Shown here piece by piece: positions 1-9,107 of a stretch of 64,000 bases of DNA. The DNA lies in the NCBI GenBank assembly GCA_013400115.1, contig VXBP01000234.1, forward strand, positions 186,001 through 250,000, in the 5' to 3' direction. The notes beneath the pieces were generated by a model that was not told where the DNA came from, did not search any database, and worked only from the letters and a program-made list of their open reading frames with translations. The position numbers were made by a program, and so were the translations under genes. The stretch comes from Rhinopomastus cyanomelas. Its lineage: Eukaryota > Chordata > Aves > Bucerotiformes > Rhinopomastidae. Within the stretch, counting starts at the first letter, position 1. Every line of letters begins with the position of its first letter.

Positions 1-37
1 CTCGCTGGAGCGCTCACACAGCTCCTTCCTTGTGCAC
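1..37 (-). CDS. PLXNA4: Plexin-A exon, continuation of PSI domain (partial, runs off left edge)
   Basis: Read on the minus strand, a pyrimidine-rich tract ending in gcgcag is followed by G and then codons for C-T-R-K-E-L-C-E-R-S-S-E, where the window ends. This is the second half of a plexin PSI domain, a small cysteine-rich fold after the Sema propeller in the extracellular part of these semaphorin receptors. The leading G completes the Thr codon left open (AC) by the exon at 37257-37357, so the two exons are phase-compatible neighbours. From memory of the family, plexin-A1 and -A2 have CSRRD here while plexin-A4 has CTRKE, which is why I favour PLXNA4. The exon continues beyond position 1, so its length and donor are not visible. 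Confidence 0.85.
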
Positions 38-179
38 CTGCGCAAAAGGGAACAGAGAGAGACAGAGTTAACATGAGGCCAGGATGGAGGAATGAGGACA
101 GCCTTGGGAGGCTGGAGGAGCAAATGCCGTGTCCTCTGGGATTTCACTAGTTGGAAGAACACACGAGTCCTGGAGCTGA

Positions 180-378
180 AAAACTTCTTCCCTGACAGAG
201 TGGTCAGGGGTTGGAACAGGCGCTGCCCAGGGAGACAGTGGAGTCACTGTCCTTGAAGGGGTTAAAAAAGTGAGTAGATGTGGCCCCAGGGTACAGGCTT
301 TAGTGGGCAGGGTGGGGTTGGGTTGATGGTTGGACTAGATGACCTCAAAGGTCTCTTCCAATCTTAATGATTCTATAG
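180..378 (+). mobile_element. CR1 LINE 3' end, group A2
   Basis: Starts at 'aacttcttccctgacagag', passes through the Trp-Asn-Arg ORF2 C-terminus, has the 'gggcagggtggggttggg' variant, and ends 'aatgattctatag'. It is 5'-truncated and lies 140 bp from the plexin exon. Confidence 0.93.
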
Positions 379-1000
379 TTGTGGTTTTGGAACTGCCTGA
401 CCAAAGGTGCCCAGGGTTGAACCTGAAAAATTCCAGTGTTCCCAGTTAGTGACAGATCAGTGAAAGTGGGAGGTACCCATCACCGGGGCTGCACGAGTCC
501 ACGAGGTTTACACCAGACATTAACCACCGTCAGGGTCTCTCGACTCGTCCGTCCGGCGTAAACACGAGGCCTCGTGTGAACTGGGAGCGGAGCGCCCTGC
601 CTGGATCCAGGCTGACGCCCACTTAGCACGAACCACACACGCTCTGCCCAGGCCATGGCTTCGAGGAGGCCGCCTGCCTAGAACCCCAGAGGGTTAAGGC
701 AAAAGGACAGCTTCAGCTGCCTGCCAACTCCCTTCTGCCATTAAGCTAACGTTACGGACCCGCGCGGGGTGTCTTCGATGGATCTGGTTATTAGTGCTGC
801 TATTACCCCCCATTAAAACCAGCTATAAACACTAAGTGCGGATGTTAAATTATTCACCCGCTCCCAGACGTCAGAGCTGGAGCTGTGAGGGCACGTGGGG
901 GATGCTGCCCTAGGATTAACCCTCCCTGTCCTTGCTCCCCGGAGCAGGGGTTGCTCCTGTGCTCATGGGGGTTTGCAGAGGGGCTTTAGTGGGGGCCAAG
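379..1000. other. Unique intron block with a CpG cluster
   Basis: No repeat is recognised. Positions about 495-620 and 750-780 are unusually rich in CG dinucleotides for this intron (ctcgactcgtccgtccggcg; acccgcgcgg). This is followed by AT-rich sequence with TAAT/ATTA words around 785-855. It is a candidate conserved non-coding block. Confidence 0.4.
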
Positions 1001-1220
1001 TGATAGGTCATGGAGCAACAGGCACAAGCTGGAGCACTGCAACATCAGTAAAAACTGCTTTACTGTGAGACAGAGGTTGTGGAGCCTCCTTCTCTGGAGA
1101 CTTTCAAAACCCTCCTGGGGTCTTCCTGTGTGACCTGCCCTAGGTGATCCTGCTTCTGGTGGGGAGGTCGGTGACCTCCAGGCACCCCTACTGACCGCTG
1201 GCATTCTGTGATTTTGTGAT
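1001..1220 (+). mobile_element. CR1 LINE 3' end, group B
   Basis: Recognisable from 'tgataggtcatggagcaac'. It then has a small deletion at 'gagacagaggttgtgg', the 'tccttctctggagac' ORF2 end, and the tail 'cattctgtgattttgtgat'. Confidence 0.88.
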
Positions 1221-1239
1221 CTTTGGTAGCATCCTTGCA

Positions 1240-1807
1240 GAGAGCTCTGGGCAGAGGCCAATGGGATGAGGTTTAACAGTGTGTAATAGTGTGGCTAGCA
1301 GGGCTGGGGATGTCATTTTCCCCAGGTACTGGGCACTGGGGAAGCCCCTCACTTCAAGAAAGACAGAGAGGCTGGAGCAGGTCCAGAGGAGCAATGAGGT
1401 TGCAGAAGGGACTGGAGGGAGAGGCTGATGGGGACAGGCTGAGGGAGCTGGGGGTGTTTAGCCTGGAGAAGAGGAGACTCAGGGGGGACCTTCTCTCTCT
1501 CTCTCTCTCTCTCCAACTCCCTGAAGGGAGGCTGCAGTCAGGTGGGGGTCAGGCTCTTCTCCCAGGCAACCAGTGCCAGGAGAAGAGGGCAGGGCCTGCA
1601 GCTGCCATGGGAGGGTTAGGTTGATCAGAGCCTGGACTGGACTGCCCAGGTGGAGTTGCCATCCCTGGAGGTGTTGAAGGGCAGCCTGGCTGTGGCCCTT
1701 AGTGCCCTGGTCTGGCCACTAGGGTGATGTTAGGACCTGGTCTGGGCCAGATGAGCTCAGAGGGCTTCTCCAGCCTCAATCTTATTGCCTGACTCTGTGA
1801 TCCTATG
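1240..1807 (+). mobile_element. CR1 LINE 3' part, diverged group A, with internal deletions and a (TC)n expansion
   Basis: Begins in ORF2 at 'aggccaatgggatgagg' and jumps to the distal ORF2 ('agggagctgggggtgtttag'). It carries a TC run at about 1494-1515, where other copies have a short pyrimidine stretch, and ends 'gactctgtgatcctatg'. It contains a 111-codon chance frame. Confidence 0.88.
1494..1515. repeat. (TC)n microsatellite inside a CR1
   Basis: About ten TC units have expanded from the 'ccttctctctctac' segment normally present in CR1 ORF2. Confidence 0.85.
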
Positions 1808-2572
1808 TGCAAAAAAAGCCAAGATATGGCTGAGGATGGACGTTACAGAGCCTGGGCTTGGCTAGTGGCTGACACAAGGGAATGTGAACACCAACTTTCA
1901 CACTCAAATTGCTCCATCTTCCCGAGGGAGGCAAGTTTGTATTCCCAGCGGCAGCAAAGGGAGAGCTCTGCTGTTCTCAGCACGCCGCTGTTTTGCTTTG
2001 CAAATGTGAGAGAGCAGCGCTGCAGCTTCGACTCCCCCTTCCCATTAAGTCCCCTTTAGCGCTGCCACGCGCTGGATCAGGAATTCTGAACGCGTGGTCT
2101 CCTGAGGGTTGGGTGTTCGACTGCTCCCACAAGCACGAGTCCTCTGGTGCAGAACGAAAGCCACAGCAAAATGCTGACCCAGGGTTTCGCTAACAACCTG
2201 TCTAAAACAAACAGACACAGCAACCCCAGCACAGCTCCGCGGGGTGTGGGAACCCTCCTCCCGAGAACAGCGCAGAAGGAAAACCTTCCTGGCTCAGGGT
2301 CACAACACAAGTGTCCCAACTCTTCACAATGGCCCGTTTATCTCCTCCAGCTGCAGCCCAGCAGAAACATCTGGATTTTCTGAAACTGATCTGGCAGATG
2401 CCCAGGCTCAGGACAAGTGCAGTAAGACAGCAGGTTGCAAACATATCCAGCACGTTCTTACAGGAGGACAAGCATCTGGGAACAGGGTTTGTGCTCCCAG
2501 CCCCACCGCTGGGCAAGAACAGAATCATCATCACCTTATCTTGCTGTTTACTGGCCACACACATTTTAGTTG
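1808..2572. other. Unique intron block
   Basis: No repeat or exon recognised. Around 1935-2100 the sequence is less CR1-like and more even in composition (cagcgctgcagcttcgac ... cattaagtcccc), and might be conserved. The open frames here are chance. Confidence 0.3.
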
Positions 2573-3162
2573 TAGAATCACAGAATGTGTTGGGATCTCC
2601 AAAAACCATCCAGTCCAACACCCCTACAACAGGCAGCGACATCTCTAACCAGAACAGATTGCTCAGAGCCCCATCCAGCCTGACCTTGAGTGGCTCCAGT
2701 GACAGGGCCTCCACCCCCTCTCTCTGGACATCCTGCTCCAGGGATCCCCCACCCTCAGATTCAACAACCTTTTCCTCCTGTCCAGCCTCAATCTCCCCTT
2801 TTCCAAACCATGACCCTTCATCCTGTCATTCCCTGCCCTTGTGAACAGTCTTCTCCAGCCTTCTTAGAGGTCCTTAGACTGTTCCCTGCCCTTGTGAACA
2901 GTCTTCCCCAGACTGCTGACAGCCCCTTTCAGGGGTCACTGTAAAGTCCCCCCTGGAGCTCTCTCCTCTTCAGGCTGGACAACACCAACTCCCTCAGCCC
3001 GTCCTCCTAAGACAGGGGCACTGGCTCTCTGAGTATTTCCATGGCCTCCTCTGGACCCACTCCAACAGGTCCTCAGCCTTTTTGTGTCGGGGGCTCTAGA
3101 AGTGGACACAGGACTCCAGGTGAGGTCTCACCTGGGGTATGTAACCCAGAGTACAGGGGTAC
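2573..3162 (-). mobile_element. CR1 LINE 3' part, group C, with an internal ~50-bp duplication
   Basis: Starts 'tagaatcacagaatgtgttg', the reverse complement of a CR1 tail, and runs back through ORF2 to 'ggacacaggactccagg'. The block 'tgcccttgtgaacagtctt' occurs twice (about 2836 and 2887). The copy at 22068-22542 has the same duplication, so it is probably a subfamily trait. Confidence 0.92.
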
Positions 3163-3780
3163 ACAGCTCTCAAGACCAAAAATTCACTCTTCATTAGACT
3201 GATGAGTCTCACAGCCCTAATGTCTGTTAAGAGGCAAGCTGCCATCCAAAAGATGAAAACCCAAACCAAACTAAGCCTGGTTTTAATATCATGTTAAGGT
3301 TGCAGTGCCAGGCTCTCAGGAATTAGGTGCTGCCAGGCTGAAATAGCTTCTGCACTCCCAAAGCTGCTCCCTGCAGGGACACACTGCAAACCAGACCTTA
3401 ATTAGAGGATTATTCCTTTTTTTTCCATGGGTGACCTCAATTCTGCCTCAGTTGCTGACTTTTGACTTGTTCAATGCTACTCCGCAATTTTAAATGATTT
3501 GAGGGACACAAAAAACCCCAAAACATCCAACTGTGCCTGGTGCTGGAGACTGATGATGGGGAAGATCTGACCTGAGCATGGCTCTGGGTGCCTGGCAGGG
3601 TTCAGGCTCTCCAGTCAATATCACAGACCTCTTCATAATTCATCCCACTTGCTGCAGAAATCACAGCTAAAGGGATGGAGCTTCCTGCCAGTGAGTTTCA
3701 GAGGACTGCTCACACAGAAAGGAGTGATGGGAGCTCTTCCACAATGCTTTTTGCTCCTAGTTTCTCAGTGAAGCATCTCC
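3163..3780. other. Unique intron block
   Basis: Non-repetitive apart from a short T run near 3417-3424. I see no gene or site that I can support. Confidence 0.3.
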
Positions 3781-4181
3781 CTGATGAGAAAAGGCTGAGG
3801 AGCTGGGTCTCTTGGGTTTGGAGAAGAGGAGACTGAGGGCTGACCCCATGGATGTTGATCAATATGTGAAGGGTGGGTGTCAGGAGGATGGAGCCAGGCT
3901 CTGCTCAGGGGCACCCAGTGACAGGACAAGAGGCAATGGGTGTGAGCTGGAACAGAGGAGGTTCCACATCAATGTGAGAAGGAACTTCTTCCCAGTGAGG
4001 GTGACAGAGCCCTGGCAGGGGCTGCCCAGGGGGGTTGTGAAGTCTCCTTCTCTGGAGACATTTCAAACCTGCCTGGGCATGTTCCTGTGCGACTGGATCT
4101 AGGGGATCCTGCTGTGGCAGGGGGTTAGACTAGATGATCTTTGGAGGTCCCTTCCAATCCCTAATCATCTGTGATTCTTTT
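3781..4181 (+). mobile_element. CR1 LINE 3' end, group B
   Basis: Runs from 'gatgagaaaaggctgagg' through 'ggtgggtgtcaggaggatgg' and 'gatcctgctgtggcaggg' to 'atctgtgattctttt'. A 96-codon frame inside is the decayed ORF2 C-terminus. Confidence 0.94.
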
Positions 4182-4810
4182 ATCTTCTCTTCCTTGACCA
4201 CCTTTCTAACCAGAGCTGGAGCTCACAGAGCATCCTGTGGGTTTACACACCACATGCTGCCATGTGGCTGCCCAGCCCTTTCAAGTGAGGTTGATGAGAG
4301 GCAAAAGTGAATTTCCAGGGGGCCAGTAAAAGGAAGATACCTGTCATAAAATAATCTCCTCCCTCCTGTCTCTCCGCACTGCCAAGAATGTTCTGCCTTC
4401 CCCCAAGAGCTGTGGGGGGAGAAATGACAGAGAAAATTGTTTCAGCATGTGTAGAGCAAAGTGCTGCCCTCCAGCATCAGTCTCAGCTCCTCGAATGGCT
4501 GAGAACAGAACAAATGTGACCAAGCAGCCAGATGCTGAAGGCAGCTGCCCAGAGGGGACGGTGCAGCCCGGAAAGAAAGTTCAATACATTCGTAAATAAA
4601 GGCAAAGGGGACTTTTAACAAATAAATAAGCACTTCCAGATGCAAAGTGCCTGCCTTGGAAAAGTAGTCGCTGGAAGGCAGCTGCCAGCCCAACCCCAAG
4701 CAATCAGGTCAGTTGTCTCTGTTGAGATCCAGCACCTACTTTGGGTCCTGGGAGGCTGTGGAGACTCTGCTGTGCTCTCAGCTGGTTGGTCTATTATATG
4801 GAACTATGGA
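4182..4810. other. Unique intron block
   Basis: No repeat recognised. There is a mild AT-rich patch at 4585-4630 (cgtaaataaaggcaaagg ... caaataaataagc). The open frames here look like chance. Confidence 0.3.
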
Positions 4811-5430
4811 AAGCAGTGTGCCCAGGCCAATGGCATCCTGGCTTACATTAGCAATAGTGTGGCCAGCAGAAGTAGGGAGGTTATCACCCCCCCTGTACTC
4901 GGTACTGGTGAGGCCACATCCTGAGCACTGGGTCCAGTTTTGGGCACCTCAATACTAGAGAAATGTGAAAGTGCTGGAGTGGGTGCACAGGAGGGCAACT
5001 AAGCTGGTGAAGGGCCTGGAGAATAAACCTGGTGAGGAAAGACTGAAAGAGCTGGGGCTCTTCAGTTTGAAGAGGAGGAGGCTGAGAGGAGACCTCCTCA
5101 CTCTCTACAACTACCTGAAAGGACCTTGTGGAGAGGTTGGTGCTGGTCTCTTCTCACAAGCAATTAGTGACAGAACAAGAGGGAAGAGGTTCAAGTTACA
5201 ACAGGACAGGTTTAGACTAGATATTAGGAAGAATGTTTTCAAAGAAAGGGTGGCCAGGCACTGGAATGGGCTTCCCAGGGAGGTGGCTGAGTCACCATCC
5301 CTGGCTGTGTTACAGATCATTTGGGTGAGGTGTTGAGGGACCTGGTTTGGGGGTGAACTTGTAAGGTCAGGTAGATGGTTGGATTTGATGATCCCAGGGG
5401 TCTTTTCCAACCCGAGTGATTCTCTGTGAT
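4811..5430 (+). mobile_element. CR1 LINE 3' part, group A, about 620 bp
   Basis: One of the longer copies. It starts in ORF2 at 'aagcagtgtgcccagg', encodes recognisable CR1 ORF2 C-terminal text (5048-5335 reads as a 96-residue remnant with LKRRRLRGDLLTLYNYLKG), and ends 'gtgattctctgtgat'. A second CR1 starts directly after its tail. Confidence 0.95.
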
Positions 5431-5700
5431 AGGATGAGGGGTCATGGTTTGAAGCTGGAAAAGGGGAGACTGAGGCTGGACATAAGGAAAAAGTTGTTGA
5501 ATCTGAGAGTGGGGGATCCCTGGGACAGGCTGCTCAGAGAGGCAGTGGAGGCCCCATCCCTGGAGCCATCCAAGGTCAGGCTGGCTGGGGCCCTGGGCAG
5601 TCTGTTCTAGTTAGCAATGGCCTTGCCTGTTGTAGGGGGGTTGCAGTGCATGCCCTCTGGAGGTCCCTTCCAACCCAACACATCCTCCGACTCCGTTATG
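5431..5700 (+). mobile_element. CR1 LINE 3' end, group C, joined to the tail of the previous CR1
   Basis: Begins 'aggatgaggggtcatgg' immediately after the preceding tail, with no spacer. It has 'ctgttctagttagcaatgg' and ends 'cacatcctccgactccg', a worn octamer tail. Confidence 0.93.
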
Positions 5701-6355
5701 GCCCAGGCATTAGAACAAACCCCTCGTTGCCCTGCCAATGAACGGTTCACTTCAGTAAGATATCAGTAACTCCTCCACGCTGGCTCTGTCAATGTGCTGG
5801 GATCACTCCTGCTGCCACATAAACTCATTCAGAGCCATTCACACTATAATTAGCTGGTGCCGAGCTCCCACCCGGTGCCATCACATTATGCTTAAGACAC
5901 CTAAAAGAGCAGATTCCCACTCCTGAGCTGATTTGCATAAGACTACGGTGTGGATACGGACCTTCTCTGCACGTCTTAATAGCACCTGCTACTTCATTAT
6001 CAGCTGCATCTCCAACAGTCGCAAGCATCCCGCTCCTGTCCAAACCATTAGCACCGATACTGAGAAACTGGTCCTACTGCTGAACCATGAGGAATGTTAT
6101 TTCCTCCTCATCTCCCAGTAAGAATAAATAAAAACCCTCTGCTCACCGTCCGCTAACCAATTATTTTTGATTATGTTAAATTAATACTTTGCGCTTCCAC
6201 GGAGCCTCTCATCAGAGCATCTTGAAGAGCTCTGCCTGCAGCTAATGAATCTTTACGGCACCTCCGCGAGGCTGAAACGTTACAACACAGAGGCAGGAAA
6301 GTGAGGCAGAGACAGGGAGCAGAGTAAAGCCCAGAGTTACTGAGGAGGTGTAGTT
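5701..6355. promoter_or_regulatory. Candidate conserved intronic element
   Basis: Non-repetitive and unlike its CR1 neighbours in composition. It contains an octamer word atttgcat at 5931-5938, several TAAT/ATTA cores, and 'ccaattatttttgattatg' at about 6157-6175. Such clusters are typical of developmental enhancers, but no experiment or alignment supports it here. Confidence 0.3.
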
Positions 6356-6452
6356 ATGGACCTGGAGAACGTGATTTAGTGGGTGTGGTGGGGTCAAGTT
6401 GATGGTTGCAATGGATGATCTTGTAGGTCTCTTCCCACATCAATGATTCTAA
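6356..6452 (+). mobile_element. CR1 LINE tail, group A, tail-to-tail with the next CR1
   Basis: About 100 bp: 'gtggggtcaagttgatgg', 'gatcttgtaggtctcttc', then 'caatgattctaag', which abuts the reverse-oriented tail that follows. Confidence 0.85.
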
Positions 6453-6453
6453 G

Positions 6454-6815
6454 ATCATAGAATCATAATGGCTGGACAGGACCTCCAGTACCTTTATCCT
6501 AGTGTCTAACTGCTAGACCATATCCCTAAGTGCTGCATCTACTCGCTCCTTAAAGACCTCCAGGGATGGTGACATCACCACCTCCCTGGTTAGTCCATTC
6601 CAGTATCTAATCACCCTCTCAGTAAAGAATTTCCTTCTAACACCCAATCTAAACCTCCCCTGACACAACTTGAGGCCATTTCCCCTCGTCCTATCATCAC
6701 TAATTGGAGAGAAGAGCCCAACATCAGCCTTGCTACAACCTCCTTTAAGGTAGTTGTAGAGGGCAATAAGGTCTCCTCTCAGTCTTCTCTTCTCCAGACT
6801 AAACAACCCCAGCTC
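6454..6815 (-). mobile_element. CR1 LINE 3' part, group A, ending at an N
   Basis: Starts 'atcatagaatcataatgg' and runs back to 'aaacaaccccagctc', where it stops exactly at the undetermined base at 6816. Its ORF2 C-terminus is still largely open (LGLFSLEKRRLRGDL, then FRLGVRRKFFTERV), so it is relatively young. Confidence 0.95.
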
Positions 6816-6816
6816 N
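6816..6816. other. Single undetermined base (N)
   Basis: This is the only N in the window. CR1 sequence stops on its left, and non-CR1 sequence starts on its right. Confidence 0.99.
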
Positions 6817-7142
6817 TGTGAAGCATCTGCCTTTGATGCCAAATGTGGGAGGAGAAGCACAGAGACAGCACAACAATGGCCTGGGTCAGCTCAGCAAAGC
6901 CAAGTGATGCCCTTCCACCACCTCCCAAACGGGTAATTTGCAGGCACTGCTGTTTTGCTAAAGGTTTTGACATTTCAGCTCTCCTTTCTGATTCCAAGCA
7001 CTGACATTTCCCGCAGGGGACAAATTCACTCACCCTCTGACAGAACAATCGCAGCCACCCTCTCCGTGCACCTTCCCCCCACACAGTGCTGGTCAGCTTG
7101 GGGTTGGGACCTGGGCACACCCTGTTCTCAGCCTTTCATGTC
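6817..7142. other. Unique intron block
   Basis: Begins abruptly after the N. No repeat or gene signal recognised. Confidence 0.3.
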
Positions 7143-7552
7143 TCCTATGAGGAAAGGCTGAGGTAACTGGGGCTGTTTAGTCTGGAGAAGAGAAGCCTGG
7201 AGGGGATCTTATTAACATCCATAAATATCTGAGGGGTGGCTGTCAAGAGGAAGGGACCTGTCTCTTTCCAGATGTGTTAGTAATCAGACAAGAAATAACA
7301 GGGATAGGCTGGGACATAGGAAGTTCCACCTCAACACCAGGAGAAACTTCTTTCCTAAAAGGGTGACAGAGCCTTGGCACAGGCTGTCCAGAGAGGTCGT
7401 GGAGTCTCCTTCTCCGGAGACTTTCAAAACCGGCCTGGATGTTCTTGTGTGACCTGCTCTAGATTACCCTGCTTTGGCTGGGGGGTTAGACCAGATCATC
7501 TCTAGAGGTCCCTTCCTACTCCTAACTTTCTGCAATTCTATGATTCTGTGAC
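7143..7552 (+). mobile_element. CR1 LINE 3' end, group B variant
   Basis: From 'tcctatgaggaaaggctgag' through 'gacctgctctagattaccc' to 'gcaattctatgattctgtg'. It is diverged in the middle (ttccagatgtgttagtaatc). Confidence 0.93.
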
Positions 7553-8944
7553 TCACACCAGCCAAGACAGGCCAATGGGACATTCTGATGGGACAGGAGG
7601 TGACAGGGAGACTTCTGGCATCACCACATCACTTATCATAGAATCATCAAGGTCAGCTGTCTGCCCCACAACCCCGAACCATCTCCTGAAACACCCTGTC
7701 TGCCTGTGTACACAAAGCCAGGCAGCTTGTGGAAGAGGGTCCCTTGATGCCCCACCTGTCTCCCCAGCACAGCCCACTCCCAAAGCTCCCCTCTCTGCTC
7801 TGCCCGCAGTCCTCCTCGGAGCCCGAGGGAGGTGTCTGCTCACGGACCAGGCAGGCGGGCTAGCGATGCCTTTTGCGAGGTGGTCAGCAGAGGGAGCTCA
7901 GTGGAAGCCAAGTGGAAACCCTCCTGCTGGCATTTCCAGCCACGAGTGGGGACAGGAGTTGAGGAAAGGCAGGGAAGGACCCTCAAAGAGACCATCACTT
8001 TGAGGAGGCTCTGGAGATTCGAGCTATGTGGCTGTGATGGCCTGAATCAGTCTCATTAGCCTGGTCCCTCTTTCAGGATGAGATGCAATGTGGCAGCTTT
8101 GGTTTTATTGGGGAAAAGGTTTTGATTCCCCAGTTGTTAAGAAGGATGAGACAGGAACAGAGCAATTAAAGGAATCTGGGGATGGAATAAGAGGCTTGTT
8201 TCACCAAAGTCTGATAAAGGCACGGAGTCAGCTCTGTGTCTCCTGAGATGAGTCTGTCACAAGGGGAGAGCAAGGCTGGGGAAGGAGGGAGCAGCTGGAA
8301 TTTGCTTTTCCCTCTGCTGGAGCCAAAGCCATTTTCTGGCTGGAGTCAGGAAAAGGAGGGAGGTTGGGTCCCACTTGCACGTGAAGTTTAAGGTCAGTTT
8401 TAGCAATGTTTTGACATTTCCAGGTTCCCTCGGGGGTCCTAAGAATAGGAATGCCATAAATGTCGGGACGCAGACACAACTGACCTTCAACTGTTGTGTG
8501 TGGTGCTGTGGCAAATAACCATCTCACCCTGTCTACTGTTTCTGGTCTCCAGGTTGCCCTCCATCCCTGATGGAGCACCAGGATAGCTGAAATAGAGCTC
8601 TCCCTGGCATCAAGGAGTTAAATTCTATCCTCTGCCTCGGTTACACCACTCAGGACAGGAAGATGCTACAGGGAAAGGACAAATCCAAGCTGAGGTCATG
8701 CACAGGATCATTCTGGGATGACCTGTCCTGGTGCGGAGAGGAGGGAAAACTTTCCCAGCAAATCCATGTGCTGAGAAGGAGCTGGACTCTTGTTTTTGTC
8801 TTCAGCTCTAAAAATAAACGGGGTCATCTCCCCAAGAAACCAGCTCTTTGGGCATCTAGGATGAGCGCAGATGGGAAGAAGGTCTTTGGGGAAACTAGAG
8901 CAGTGGGTGGTTGTGGTTTTTTTAACTGGTGATACCTGGGGACC
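7553..8944. other. Unique intron block, 1.4 kb
   Basis: Mostly non-repetitive. A CR1-tail-like word 'tcatagaatcatcaaggtc' at about 7638 is too short to call. The open frames (for example 7548-8003) lack any family resemblance. Confidence 0.35.
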
Positions 8945-9107
8945 CAGAATCACAGAGCATCAGGGATTGGAAGGGACCTCGAAAGATCTCCCAGTCCAAT
9001 CTCCCTGCCAGAGCAGGATCACCTAGGTCAAGTCACACAGGAACACGTCCAGGCAGGTTTTAGATATCTCTAGAGAAGGAGACTCCACAACTCCCCTGGG
9101 CAGCCCA
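8945..9107 (-). mobile_element. CR1 LINE 3' end, group B
   Basis: Starts 'cagaatcacagagcatcagg', continues 'cagagcaggatcacctagg', and is 5'-truncated at 'ctcccctgggcagccc'. Confidence 0.92.

Noticed and set aside
7637..7660. CR1-tail-like word in unique sequence
   Set aside because: Less than 25 bp of resemblance; too short to call an insertion.
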